From: CAWINY01 sp963837635
GTDB taxonomy: Bacteria > Acidobacteriota > Terriglobia > Terriglobales > Acidobacteriaceae
Direction: 5' to 3'
NCBI GenBank assembly: GCA_963837635.1
Contig: CAWINY010000003.1
Location: 62,001 to 126,000, forward strand
Length of the DNA stretch: 64,000 nucleotides
Part shown: positions 7,356 through 15,638 of the stretch, one piece after another
How positions within the stretch are numbered: the stretch's first letter is position 1
Layout: each line of letters opens with the position of its first letter
The notes under the pieces: generated by a model
Database searches by the model: none
Told to the model about the DNA's origin: nothing
The model's input: the letters and a program-made list of their open reading frames with translations, nothing else
Program-made: the position numbers and the translations under genes

Positions 7356-8532
7356 CTAAGGAAGCTCTGAACAACCAGGGCTTTTGAACCAGCGTGAGCT
7401 GGAGGGCAGATTCAGCCGCCTTTTGGATCGGTTTTCAGGTGAGGGTTTTGCGTTTGCTGTGCCCGAATGCGCCGTGCTGCGCCCCGAGCAACACTACGCC
7501 GTCGTTGGGCACAGCAGTCTCTTGCGAACCATGAACAGATTCACCAGGGCGAAGGCGGTGAACAGCCGATTGGCATTCTTCGCCATGCCTCGGTAGCGTA
7601 CCTTCACGAATCCGAATTTTAACTTCAGCACGCCAAATACATGCTCGACTTTCGAGCGCACCCGCGACTTCGTCCGGTTCTTGGCCCGCTCCACTTGGTC
7701 AATCCGGTTTTTGTAGCGATAGCGCTTGTTGGTGCAGTCCTTGGCACGCGGCGAGCATTCGTGAATTACCTCGCGCTGCCCGCGATAGGCTTGGTCGCCC
7801 CAGACGTGGGTCTCATCGCCATGCAACAGCTCTGGCAATACCGTCGAGTCGGACACGTTGGCCGCCGTGGCTACTGCGCTATGCACCAGCTTTGTCTTGC
7901 TGTCCACGCCCACATGCGCCTTCATCCCGAAATACCACTGCTTGCCTTTCCGGGTCTGGTGCATCTCCGGGTCGCGCTTCTGTTGCTGGTTCTTCGTCGA
8001 ACTCGGGGCGTGAATGATGGTCGCGTCCACAATAGTACCCGTCGAAATGCGCACACCGCGCTGCTGCAAGTACAGGTTCACGGTCTCCAGAATCTCGCCC
8101 CCCAGTCGATGCTCTTCCAGCAAGTGGCGGAACTTGCACACCGTGGTCTCATCCGGCACCGGCTCGCTCCCCAAGTCGATTCCGGCAAACTGTCGTAGCA
8201 CGGGCGAATCGTACAACGCCTCTTCCACCGCCGGGTCCGACAGGTTGAACCAGTGTTGGAGGAAGTAGATGCGCAGCATGCGCTCCAGTCCGACGGGACG
8301 ACGCCCATTACCAGCCTTCGGATAATGAGGCTCGATCAGAGCGCAGAGTTCGCGCCACGGCACGACCTGCTCCATCTCTTCAAGAAACATCGCACGCCGC
8401 GTCTTCTTTGTGTACCGCTCGAACCCAGTCGTCATCGCCAGTGTCTGCTGCCTCATCTGCTTTCAGAGTCTCTGGACTCAATCTACACATTGGCCCTGTG
8501 GAAAGCAGAGAACTTAATCAGAGATTCCTTAG
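7356..8532 (-). mobile_element. IS5-family insertion sequence with terminal inverted repeats
   Basis: Imperfect terminal inverted repeats enclose the transposase gene: CTAAGGAAGCTCTGAACAA at 7356-7374 and, on the opposite strand, CTAAGGAATCTCTGATTAA at 8514-8532. They agree at 16 of 19 positions. CTAA and TTAG at the outer edges fit the YTAR target preference of IS5, but they are not identical direct repeats, so a target duplication is not demonstrated. The element lies upstream of gvpA and could have removed its promoter or neighbouring genes. Confidence 0.85.
7494..8456 (-). CDS. IS5-family transposase (DDE)
   Basis: A 320-residue, apparently full-length transposase. The N-terminal part (MFLEEMEQVVPWRELCALIE, then PVGLERMLRIYFLQHWFNLSD) is the DNA-binding region of IS5-group enzymes. 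The DDE triad is visible as IVDATIIHAPSSTK (Asp), HVWGDQAYRG (Asp) and SKVEHVFGVLK (Glu with the usual Y/R/K surroundings). It cuts and re-inserts the element at YTAR-type targets. The frame has no interruption, so this copy may be active. I kept the first ATG because MRQQTLAM resembles the N-terminus of related transposases. Confidence 0.94.
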   Translation of the reverse strand: MRQQTLAMTTGFERYTKKTRRAMFLEEMEQVVPWRELCALIEPHYPKAGNGRRPVGLERMLRIYFLQHWFNLSDPAVEEALYDSPVLRQFAGIDLGSEPVPDETTVCKFRHLLEEHRLGGEILETVNLYLQQRGVRISTGTIVDATIIHAPSSTKNQQQKRDPEMHQTRKGKQWYFGMKAHVGVDSKTKLVHSAVATAANVSDSTVLPELLHGDETHVWGDQAYRGQREVIHECSPRAKDCTNKRYRYKNRIDQVERAKNRTKSRVRSKVEHVFGVLKLKFGFVKVRYRGMAKNANRLFTAFALVNLFMVRKRLLCPTTA

Positions 8533-8829
8533 TGGCCGCACGTGCAGGAGCGATGGCAGGGAAGTCTTCCCATCGATCTCTATTCAGCAGAGCATTGTGT
8601 GGCGTGGAATCCAGAAGAGTAGGGAAAGCGCTCACCTCCTGGTTCGCTCTCGTTTGCCGACCGGCGTCTGTGCCGGGCACCCGAAATGGGACGAGTTTCG
8701 AAATCGCCCAACCTCGCAGCTCAACGCGAAAATAAACGCTCGCCGCGGGGAAGTGTGCCCCATAATTCCGCCGGTAGTCGCAGGAGCACAGGAAGGCGGG
8801 AGGCAGAGCCGTTGCAACAGACCGCAAGA
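8533..8829. other. Non-coding flank of the IS5 element
   Basis: No supported gene, repeat or RNA seen. Several overlapping open frames run through it in different phases without family-like sequence. The stretch lies between the IS5 right end and the recognisable part of the next remnant. Confidence 0.4.
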
Positions 8830-9195
8830 TCACTCCTCTATGTGCCTATCATCCATTCCCCTGCCGACCTGGGTGCTCTACGCCAACCGGTTCGGCGCCT
8901 CCTGATGGGCAAACTGGGCAGAGAAGTTTGGCAACGCAATGTGAATCGGGTGGAGCGATTGTGGAGCGACATCCGAGAAGCCGTCACAGGTGCCGAGCTG
9001 GATTACGATCGGGTACGCATTTACCAGGATGGATTGCCCAATTGCGGCCGCGAATTACAGATAGTGGCGGACTTGGCCAACGCAGGCAGCCGCAATCATC
9101 AACTGCTGATGCAGCTAGAAGAAAAGGGGGCAACCATCATGGGCACCGAATCTCCAGCCACAAGTGTCCTGAAGATACACGGGAGACAAGTATGA
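8686..9195 (+). pseudogene. Remnant of a conserved protein family (start lost, C-terminus missing)
   Basis: From about 8833 the frame reads ARSLLYVPIIHSPADLGALR and later RVRIYQDGLPNCGRELQIVA, SRNHQLLMQLEEKGATIMG and TESP. This pattern (YVPIIH..AD.G near the N-terminus, Y.DGLP.CG.E in the middle, NH.LL..L...GA...GTES) is one I recall from uncharacterised bacterial proteins of roughly 200 residues. Here no ATG precedes the conserved start: the frame simply extends upstream into unrelated sequence as far as 8686, and GTG 8842 would cut into the conserved block. The protein stops soon after GTES, so the C-terminal half is missing. The stop overlaps the next start (ATGA, 9192-9195). The function is unknown. 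I read it as decayed. Confidence 0.5.
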
Positions 9196-9542
9196 AACGA
9201 ATTCTAATGTTGCTGTTGTTGCTCAGTTTCAGTTGTGCACTGTTTGCCGAGCAAGCAGTGTTGCCAAATGCTCCCGTGCCTCAATCGTACGGAGCACCTA
9301 ACAAACCATATCCCGAATTCTGGTCAGTCCACACTGCTTTGTGGGCGAGCACCATATTCGACGGTATAGCCAGCGGAAGAAATTATGCTCGTCTCCGGGA
9401 AGCAGATCCCTGGTATGCCGATCGTGTAGGTCATTTCGAACGTGGTAAGTATTTCGCGGTCGAATGCGGGATGAACGCGGCCATTACAGCCGGAGACTAC
9501 TATCTTAGTGGGTCATGTCCAGGGCGGTTACGGTTGGATTAA
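9192..9542 (+). CDS. Small exported protein, unrecognised, possibly truncated
   Basis: 116 residues beginning with a clear signal peptide (MKRILMLLLLLSFSCALFAE) and followed by QAVLPNAPVPQSYGAPNKPY, a proline-rich start common in exported acidobacterial proteins. The remaining part has aromatic residues (FWSVHTALWASTIFDGIASG) and a weak hydrophobic stretch near the end (ECGMNAAITAGDYYL). The sequence then degenerates (GSCPGRLRLD) to a TAA at 9540. The same frame stays open for another 50 codons after that stop, which suggests that a longer gene was interrupted. Its start overlaps the preceding remnant by four bases, implying former translational coupling. Function not recognised. Confidence 0.5.
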   Translation: MKRILMLLLLLSFSCALFAEQAVLPNAPVPQSYGAPNKPYPEFWSVHTALWASTIFDGIASGRNYARLREADPWYADRVGHFERGKYFAVECGMNAAITAGDYYLSGSCPGRLRLD

Positions 9543-9698
9543 GTAGTTTTGCCATTGGGGACCAAATCGATCGAATTCGATCATAACTATGAAGGGACTC
9601 TTGCGGACAAGGTTATCGTAGATGCCGTCGTAGAAGGCGAGCTACTACATGCGGAGCAGAGCGTAGCCGACATTTTTAAGAATCCGAATCAGGGATGA
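9543..9698 (+). pseudogene. Possible downstream remnant in the frame of the preceding gene
   Basis: Directly after the TAA at 9540-9542 the same reading frame continues for 51 codons to TGA 9696-9698, coding for VVLPLGTKSIEFDHNYEG and later VDAVVEGELLHAEQSVADIF. There is no ATG. The composition looks protein-like, but no family is recognised. It may be a C-terminal fragment joined by a deletion. Confidence 0.3.
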
Positions 9699-9893
9699 AA
9701 CGCCGGTAGAGTCTCATCGTGTGTAGCGGAACCACGGCGCAGAGATGTTACCCCCCCTACCTCTTTCAGTATTAGTCCCGCCATGTCGGCTTGTGGAACA
9801 TGATGATGGGCGATTAAGTTCTCAATTGCTGGATTACTCTTGCATCACGGGCGACCCGGAAACTGACGACCTCTAACCGCTAACGGCTTACCA
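9699..9893. other. Spacer, nothing recognised
   Basis: About 195 bases between remnant coding DNA and the convergent glycosylase gene. A run of seven C residues lies near 9750. No terminator or repeat is obvious. Confidence 0.4.
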
Positions 9894-10514
9894 CTACCAC
9901 TCCGCCGCCCGCCACAGATACCAGCTCGCTACGCTGCGGTAGGGACGCCAGCGCTCGGCGCGCCGGACCATCTGCTGCGTGGTGGGGAGGTCAGGCGTTT
10001 TGAACGTCAACATGAACCCTTTGCGCACGCCATAATCCGTGACCGGCAAAACGTCCGGGCGGCCCAGGCGGAAGATCATCAGCATCTCCACCGTCCACCG
10101 GCCCACGCCGCGGATGGCAATGAGCCGTTCGATAAGTTCTTCATCGTTCATGTACGCGGCCTGTCTTGCCGTGGGAACCGTGCCGTCCAGCGCCTTGGCC
10201 GCCAGATCGCGGATCGACGACAACTTGTTTCGCGACAAGCCCGCAGCGCGAAGCGCCTCATCGGAGGCAAGGACGATGTGCTGGGCCGTGGGGAAGTCGC
10301 AATCCGGGAAGCAGTCGTGCACTCGCTGCAGGATGGTGGCCGCTGCCGCGCCCGCCAATTGCTGGTAAACGATCGACCGCAGCAGCGAATAGAAGATGGT
10401 GAAGTGCTTGCGCGGGGGCGGCGGAATCTTGCCCACGCGCTCGATCAGCCGCGCCAGTTTGCGGTCGGAGGCGACGAGATGTTCAACCGCGGCCTTGCGC
10501 TGGGCGAGGGTCAT
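9894..10514 (-). CDS. DNA-3-methyladenine glycosylase, AlkA-like (HhH-GPD)
   Basis: A 206-residue base-excision repair enzyme that removes alkylated purines from DNA. The helix-hairpin-helix/GPD core is evident: FYSLLRSIVYQQLAGAAAAT, GLSRNKLSSIRDLA, then IRGVGRWTVEMLMIFRLG and DVLPVTDYGVRKG, where the Asp in VTD is the catalytic residue of the family. It lacks the N-terminal domain of E. coli AlkA, matching the shorter AlkA/Mag1-like type. Its start overlaps the stop of recX by four bases (10511-10514, ATGA), so the two repair genes are co-translated, recX first. Confidence 0.92.
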   Translation of the reverse strand: MTLAQRKAAVEHLVASDRKLARLIERVGKIPPPPRKHFTIFYSLLRSIVYQQLAGAAAATILQRVHDCFPDCDFPTAQHIVLASDEALRAAGLSRNKLSSIRDLAAKALDGTVPTARQAAYMNDEELIERLIAIRGVGRWTVEMLMIFRLGRPDVLPVTDYGVRKGFMLTFKTPDLPTTQQMVRRAERWRPYRSVASWYLWRAAEW

Positions 10515-11065
10515 GTCTCATCGGATGCTTGGGGCATCTCGGCGGCTTCGGATTCCAGTGCGCTGATGACCTCGTCCTCCACGTCCCACTGCTTCAGCAA
10601 GGCAAAGATCGTCTTGGTCGCGAAGCCAGCCCGCATCAGGGCGCGGAAGGCACGGGCAGCCTGCCGCTGGTCTTCGGGTTTGGATATGCGTTTTCGTCGC
10701 AGGAATTCGCGCGCCTGCTTCTCCTCGTCCACCCCGGAAAATGCCTCGCGCACCGCTTTATCGATAACGTCGCCGTGAATCCCCTTCGCCTTCAGGTCGG
10801 TGATGACCCGCCTGCGCCCGAACTTTTGGTTGTCCCGCCGGTAAGAGGAGAACGAGGCGGCATAGTTGGAGTCGTTCAGGTAGCGCTGCTCTTTCAGAAG
10901 GACGATGACCTGTTCCACGAGCGGCTCGCCATCCTCTTGCCCGGCGAGCTTGCGCCGCATCAGGCGCTTTAGCTCGGCAACCGTGCGCATCTGGCGTCCC
11001 AAGGCCCGCACCGCGTACTCGTAGAGCGCGGGCGCGTCCAGCTTGGTTTGGCGGCGCATGGCCAT
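10511..11065 (-). CDS. recX: Regulatory protein RecX
   Basis: 184 residues, arginine- and lysine-rich, of three-helix repeats typical of RecX, which binds RecA filaments and limits their activity. Characteristic segments are YAVRALGRQMRTVAELKRLM, VIVLLKEQRYLND, YAASFSSYRRDNQKFGRRRV and DLKAKGI. The family usually sits beside recA; here it is linked to an alkylation-repair glycosylase instead, overlapping it by four bases. The ATG at 11065 is followed two codons later by another ATG, and either could be used. RecX is commonly part of the SOS response, but I see no operator I can assign with confidence. Confidence 0.9.
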   Translation of the reverse strand: MAMRRQTKLDAPALYEYAVRALGRQMRTVAELKRLMRRKLAGQEDGEPLVEQVIVLLKEQRYLNDSNYAASFSSYRRDNQKFGRRRVITDLKAKGIHGDVIDKAVREAFSGVDEEKQAREFLRRKRISKPEDQRQAARAFRALMRAGFATKTIFALLKQWDVEDEVISALESEAAEMPQASDET

Positions 11066-11383
11066 GCGCTCACGTTAGCGCATTTGGCCTGCAACCGCTA
11101 GAGCGGCCTCGGCAGGCGCAGTTGGAAGATATCCAAATCGGCTTAAGGTTTGAGAAATGCCTACCGCGGATTTGCACGGATACAAACGGATTTGCACGGA
11201 TAATCTTTCAAAAAATCCGCGGAATCCGCGGTAAGCGTCCGGGAAGCCTCTTTAGCGGTGCTGGGCTGGCCAGTGCCTCAGAGCCGCTTGAGGGTGCCCC
11301 ACATCTGCCCGGTTTTGGCAGATGTGGGTTGAGCCCCCCACGTTAAGCCATAGGCACCATATAATGATGGCCACCCAATAGAA
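11066..11383. other. Intergenic region with two repeat types and a possible -10 box
   Basis: No gene. At 11162-11242 there is a short inverted arrangement (CCGCGGATTTGCACGGAT repeated, then ATCCGCGGAATCCGCGG). At 11292-11328 lies a half copy of the GGTGCCCCACATCTGCC palindrome. A perfect TATAAT occurs at 11360-11365, just before the ntrY-like gene, but without a recognisable -35 box at the normal distance. Confidence 0.5.
11292..11328. repeat. Half copy of the GGTGCCCCACATCTGCC palindrome
   Basis: GGGTGCCCCACATCTGCC, then CGGTTTT as loop, then GGCAGATGTGGG. It is nearly identical to the first half of the composite element at 6294-6377 and to 45220-45255 on the other strand. Confidence 0.85.
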
Positions 11384-13633
11384 TTGGCGCTATCCGTGGC
11401 TGCCAACCAACAACCCGAACGCCCGCGTTCCCGCCGATGGACGATCATACTGCTTGCCATCGGTATCTTCCTGCTGTTTACCGTAGTGTTTTCGCAGGCC
11501 GCTTTTAACCTGACCTTTCTTCGCCCCAACACCAACCAGCAGACCCTCACCTTCGCCGCGCTTTCGGCACTGATCTTCCTGCTGCTGCTCGCGCTGACCT
11601 TCGTCCTCCTCCGCACAGTGCTCAAGCTGTATGCCGAGCGGCGGGTGGGCGTGCTGGGGTCGCAGTTCCGGACGCGCATGGTGGCAGGCGCGCTCCTCCT
11701 CTCGTTTGCCCCCGTCCTCTTTCTATTCCTGTTCGCCTATGGCCTGATGAACCGCTCGATCGATAAGTGGTTCTCGCGCCCGGTGGAGGAGGTGCGCCAG
11801 GATACCGCCGCGGTGGCCGATATGCTTTCGGCCTATGCTGCCAAAGACTCGCGTACGGAAGCGCTCGCCATCGCCCACGCCCCGGATACGCAGCGCTCGT
11901 TTGATACCGGAAACTTCTCTCCCCTGATCGCCGAGTTCCGCCGCCACACCATCACGCTGAACGGCGGATTTGCCTTTGCCATTCGCAACGGCGAAGCCGA
12001 TGCCAGCTTCAACCCGCCCGATCCCTGGAGAATCCTGAGGGACAGGATTCCGCCCCTGGACAAGCTCAGCACCGAGCGTCCCCAACCCATCGGAATCGGC
12101 GGACAACAATACATGCTGGGTATCGCCGAGGTGCCGCTGCACGGTTACATCCTGGTCGGCTTGCCCCTGCCCTCCGCCTTTACGGAAACGTTGAAGGGCG
12201 TGGAGGAAAGTCAACGCCGCTACTACGAATTGGCCCAGCAGCGCAAAGCCGTGCGCCGCACCTACATGGGGCTACTGCTGCTGCTCACGGTGCTGGTGCT
12301 GTTTGCCGCCACCTGGTTTGCGCTCTTCCTATCGAAATTTGTCACGCGGCCGGTCGCCGCGCTGGCCGCGGCCACCGAGGAGCTATCGCGCGGTCGCTAC
12401 GATTACCGCGTCCGCATGCCGGCTCTTGCCGGGGACGAATTGGGACGGCTGGTGCTCTCCTTCAACCGCATGGCCGAGGAATTGGAGGCCAGCCGCTCGC
12501 AACTGGAAGCCTCCAGCCGCTCGCTGGCCGACGTCAATAGCGCGCTCGAACAGCGCCGCCGCCACATGGAAACCATCCTGGAGAGCATCCCGACGGGCGT
12601 GCTTTCGCTGGACGCGGACAAGCGCGTGTGGCACACCAACACCGCGCTGCGCCGCATGTTTGGCCGCGAGCCCAAGGGCGCGGGAGGCGGTTTTGCCGTC
12701 GGCTCGTCGCTGGGCGCAGCCTTCTCGCCGGAGGCGCTGGAGGAGCTGGATCAGCTCTTGCGCCGGTCGAACCGTATGGGCTCGACTTCCGCGCAGATAC
12801 AAATCTCCACTGCCAACGGAAGGCTTAATGTCGCGGTCACGGCGGCCTCGTTGCAGGTGGAGCGGCAGCGCTGGGGCTACGTGCTGGTGTTTGAGGACCT
12901 CGCGGATGTGCTGCGCGCTCAGAAGCAGGCCGCCTGGCGGGAGGTCGCCCGGCGGGTAGCGCATGAGATCAAGAATCCGCTTACTCCGATTGCCCTCTCC
13001 GCCGAGCGGATTCGCCGCCATCTCTCCCGGGCCGCGCCGGATAACGCTTCGTTGCAGATCATCGCCACCTGCGCCGACACCATCGCCAGTTCGGTGGAAA
13101 CCGTGCGCACGCTGGTGGACGAGTTTTCCACCCTGGCACGCTTTCCCGCGGCGCAACCGCGGCCTGCCAACCTGAATGCGATCGTGGAGAACGCGCTGGC
13201 TATGTTTGCGGGACGGCTCGACGGTATCGCACTGCACACCGCGCTCGCACCCGACCTGCCGCGCGTGTTGGCCGACCCAGATGCGATGAAGCGCGTAATT
13301 GCTAATCTGGTGGACAACGCCGCCGAGGCCATGCAGGATTCCCTGGTGCGCGCGGTGCAGATTCAAACCGCGCTGCTGAACGAAAAGGATGTGGTCGAAA
13401 TCGTTGTCTCCGATACAGGCCATGGCGTGACTCAGGAAATGAAGGAGAGACTCTTCCTGCCGTATTTCTCCACCAAAGAGCGCGGCACGGGACTGGGGCT
13501 ATCCATCGTGAGCCGTATTATTGAAGATCACCACGGCAGCATCCGGGTGGAGGAGAACCAGCCGGTGGGCGCGCGTTTTATCATTGAGTTGCCGGTCGCG
13601 CCCGAAGCGGCGGCGGTAGCGAGCCATGCATAA
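11384..13633 (+). CDS. NtrY-like membrane sensor histidine kinase
   Basis: 749 residues. Two N-terminal membrane segments (WTIILLAIGIFLLFTVVF and ALIFLLLLALTFVLL) and a third (MVAGALLLSFAPVLFLFLFA) precede an extracytoplasmic loop; a fourth follows at about residue 295. Then come a HAMP linker (FVTRPVAALAAATEELSRG), a PAS-like domain (LESIPTGVLSLDADKRVWHT), a dimerisation domain with phospho-acceptor His527 in RRVAHEIKNPLTPIALSAER, and an ATPase domain (NLVDNAAEAM, DTGHGV, GTGLGLSI). This layout is that of NtrY. It overlaps the regulator gene by eight bases, so the pair is co-expressed. The start is TTG 11384 or GTG 11396; neither has a strong ribosome binding site. The signal sensed is not evident. 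Confidence 0.92.
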   Translation: MALSVAANQQPERPRSRRWTIILLAIGIFLLFTVVFSQAAFNLTFLRPNTNQQTLTFAALSALIFLLLLALTFVLLRTVLKLYAERRVGVLGSQFRTRMVAGALLLSFAPVLFLFLFAYGLMNRSIDKWFSRPVEEVRQDTAAVADMLSAYAAKDSRTEALAIAHAPDTQRSFDTGNFSPLIAEFRRHTITLNGGFAFAIRNGEADASFNPPDPWRILRDRIPPLDKLSTERPQPIGIGGQQYMLGIAEVPLHGYILVGLPLPSAFTETLKGVEESQRRYYELAQQRKAVRRTYMGLLLLLTVLVLFAATWFALFLSKFVTRPVAALAAATEELSRGRYDYRVRMPALAGDELGRLVLSFNRMAEELEASRSQLEASSRSLADVNSALEQRRRHMETILESIPTGVLSLDADKRVWHTNTALRRMFGREPKGAGGGFAVGSSLGAAFSPEALEELDQLLRRSNRMGSTSAQIQISTANGRLNVAVTAASLQVERQRWGYVLVFEDLADVLRAQKQAAWREVARRVAHEIKNPLTPIALSAERIRRHLSRAAPDNASLQIIATCADTIASSVETVRTLVDEFSTLARFPAAQPRPANLNAIVENALAMFAGRLDGIALHTALAPDLPRVLADPDAMKRVIANLVDNAAEAMQDSLVRAVQIQTALLNEKDVVEIVVSDTGHGVTQEMKERLFLPYFSTKERGTGLGLSIVSRIIEDHHGSIRVEENQPVGARFIIELPVAPEAAAVASHA

Positions 13634-14975
13634 CATCCTCATCGTTGACGACGAGCGCGGCATCCGCAGCACGCTCAAGGGAATCCTGGAAGACGAAGGC
13701 TACGAGGCGTTCACCGCCGAGTCCGGCGAACAGGGCCTGGAGCAGACCGGCAAGATGCCCTTTGACGTGGTTCTGCTCGATATCTGGCTACCCGGCATGG
13801 ATGGCCTGAAAACCCTGGAGCGCATACGCGAACTGGAGGACCCGCCGGAGGTCATCATCATCTCTGGACACGGCACCATTGAAACCGCCGTGCGCGCCAC
13901 CAAACTCGGCGCCTTCGATTTCCTGGAGAAGCCGCTCTCGCTCGAAAAGACCCTCATTCTGGTCAAGAATGCCATCGATGCCCGCCGGCTGCGCAGCGAA
14001 AATCGTGACCTGAAGCGTGAGCTGCTCGCCAAGAGCACCATCGTCGGCGACAGCATCCCGATGAAGGCCTTGCGCCAGCAGATCGGCATCATGGCTCCCA
14101 CCAATGGCCGCGTGCTTATCTTTGGCGAATCGGGCACGGGCAAGGAATTGGTGGCGCGCGCCATTCATGCCCAGAGCCTGCGCAAAGACGCCATGTTCGT
14201 GGAGGTCAACTGCGCGGCCATTCCGGAAGACCTGATCGAAAGCGAACTCTTCGGCCATTTGAAAGGCGCCTTTCCCGGCGCCAGCACCGCCAAGGAAGGC
14301 AAATTCCAGAAAGCCAGCGAGGGCACCCTCTTCCTGGATGAAATCGGAGACATGAGCCTGAAGACGCAGGCCAAGGTGCTGCGGACCCTGGAAGATAATC
14401 GTATCTCGCCGGTGGGCAGCGAGGACAGCACCCGCGTCGATGTGCGCGTCATTGCCTCCACCAATAAGGACCTGGAGGAAGAGATCTCCACCGGCAATTT
14501 TCGCGAGGATCTTTTCTACCGGCTGAATGTGATTCCGTTCTGCGTGCCGCCGCTGCGCGACCGCAAGCAGGACATTCCGCAGCTCACGCGGCATTTCCTG
14601 AAAGAGTTCGCCGCCGCCTACAGCCGCCGCCCGAAGGAGATCACCGAGGAGGCCATCGAGGGGCTCATGCGTTATGCCTGGCCAGGCAACGTGCGAGAGT
14701 TGCGCAACGTGGTGGAGCGCATCGTGATCATGAATCCCACCGTGAGCAGGATCGAGCGCAAGCACCTGCCGCCGCTCGTCTATCGCGAAGGTGCACGGCG
14801 GGCCAACGATTTCAGCACTCTGCACCAGGCCCGCATAGCCTACGAACGCGACTATATTCTGAAAAAACTCGACGAGAACCACGGTAATGTCAGCCGCGCC
14901 GCCGAAGTCCTGGGCCTGGAGCGCAGCCACCTGTATCGCAAGATGAAGGCGCTGGGCATCGCGGTGAAGGACTAG
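13626..14975 (+). CDS. NtrX/NtrC-type response regulator with altered GAFTGA motif
   Basis: 449 residues in three domains. The receiver has phospho-acceptor Asp52 (VVLLDIWLPGMDG). The AAA+ domain has a Walker A motif, GESGTGKELVARAI, and a Walker B motif, GTLFLDEIGDM. The Fis-type helix-turn-helix reads NVSRAAEVLGLERSHLYRKM. It is the partner of the overlapping NtrY-like kinase. The loop that touches sigma-54 is normally GAFTGA but here reads GAFPGA (residues 214-219), so the key threonine is a proline. That makes classical sigma-54 activation uncertain; it might work with a different holoenzyme contact or as a plain DNA-binding regulator. Otherwise the ATPase motifs look complete. Confidence 0.93.
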   Translation: MHNILIVDDERGIRSTLKGILEDEGYEAFTAESGEQGLEQTGKMPFDVVLLDIWLPGMDGLKTLERIRELEDPPEVIIISGHGTIETAVRATKLGAFDFLEKPLSLEKTLILVKNAIDARRLRSENRDLKRELLAKSTIVGDSIPMKALRQQIGIMAPTNGRVLIFGESGTGKELVARAIHAQSLRKDAMFVEVNCAAIPEDLIESELFGHLKGAFPGASTAKEGKFQKASEGTLFLDEIGDMSLKTQAKVLRTLEDNRISPVGSEDSTRVDVRVIASTNKDLEEEISTGNFREDLFYRLNVIPFCVPPLRDRKQDIPQLTRHFLKEFAAAYSRRPKEITEEAIEGLMRYAWPGNVRELRNVVERIVIMNPTVSRIERKHLPPLVYREGARRANDFSTLHQARIAYERDYILKKLDENHGNVSRAAEVLGLERSHLYRKMKALGIAVKD

Positions 14976-15040
14976 AAGCTTAGTGGCGCCCGACACCATG
15001 ACCGCCGGGGGGGGGGGGCACGCAGCATCCTCCTGCGCCG

Positions 15041-15067
15041 GAAAATACCTAGGCAAACGTGCCTAGG
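15041..15067 (-). terminator. Hairpin terminator for the minus-strand repeat-protein gene
   Basis: CCTAGGCA (15048-15055), loop AACG, TGCCTAGG (15060-15067) form a perfect 8-bp stem. Read on the minus strand it is followed by TATTTT, so it can end transcription of 15114-15473 and could also serve the convergent ntrX gene. A run of 12 G residues (about 15007-15018) lies just beyond it. Confidence 0.65.
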
Positions 15068-15113
15068 CATTCCTGGATCAGGAGTTGGTCGTTATTCTGG
15101 TTCGCGACCGCCT

Positions 15114-15473
15114 TCACCTCATCGAGGAGTTGGCGGCCTGTGGAAACTGCGGCAACGCGGATGAAGGCGACCTCGCCTCGTCCGTGCTGCTTTGGTTGGA
15201 AGACGACTGATCGGCCCCGACGTTGGTCAACGCTGGGTGGGCAGCCTGTGGAAACTGCGGCAATGCGAAACTCTCCTCGTTCGTGCTGCTTTGGTTAGCG
15301 GCCATGGAAGATGGCAGCTCGCGCATTGAGGAAGGTGACGACTGATCGGCACGGCCGTTTGTCAACGCTGGGTTGGCGGCCTGTGGAAACTGCGGCAGAT
15401 ATTCCTGGCCTAAGGCCACCGCGGATACGAGCACCAGCACTGTAAACAATCCAAGCATAGTTTTCATGGTCAT
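15114..15473 (-). CDS. Small exported protein with LPQFPQAA repeats
   Basis: About 119 residues. A signal peptide (MKTMLGLFTVLVLVSAVALG) is followed by a mature part built from three imperfect repeats: LPQFPQAANPALTNGRADQS, LPQFPQAAHPALTNVGADQS and a shortened LPQFPQAANSS at the C-terminus, separated by Ser/Asn/Glu-rich linkers. There are no cysteines and no known domain. The start could be the first ATG (15473) or the second (15467). It is divergent from the DUF3857 gene and convergent with the ntrX-like gene, and a hairpin terminator follows it. Function not recognised; the low complexity suggests a surface or periplasmic structural role, which is only a guess. Confidence 0.6.
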   Translation of the reverse strand: MTMKTMLGLFTVLVLVSAVALGQEYLPQFPQAANPALTNGRADQSSPSSMRELPSSMAANQSSTNEESFALPQFPQAAHPALTNVGADQSSSNQSSTDEARSPSSALPQFPQAANSSMR

Positions 15474-15638
15474 AGATGAGGAACCTTTCTGAGTTTCCTG
15501 AGCAATAGGATTATGGTCCTATCGTTTTGGATGCATAAATGAAAAAGAAAATCATATTCATAAACGGGGTGCCGCGTGCGGCTATAGCCGCCACGCCCGC
15601 TCCAGCGTTCGGAGCCCTTCCACATACACGGCCATGGC

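Noticed and set aside
7356..8532. A 4-bp target duplication of the IS5 element
   Set aside because: The flanks are CTAA and TTAG, both fitting YTAR, but they are not direct copies of each other.
12383..13423. A 346-codon antisense frame within the sensor kinase
   Set aside because: Complementary to kinase domains with all motifs in place; no start signal or known domain.
13788..15056. A 422-codon antisense frame opposite the NtrX-type regulator
   Set aside because: The plus strand encodes receiver, AAA+ and helix-turn-helix domains; the antisense translation has no recognisable sequence.
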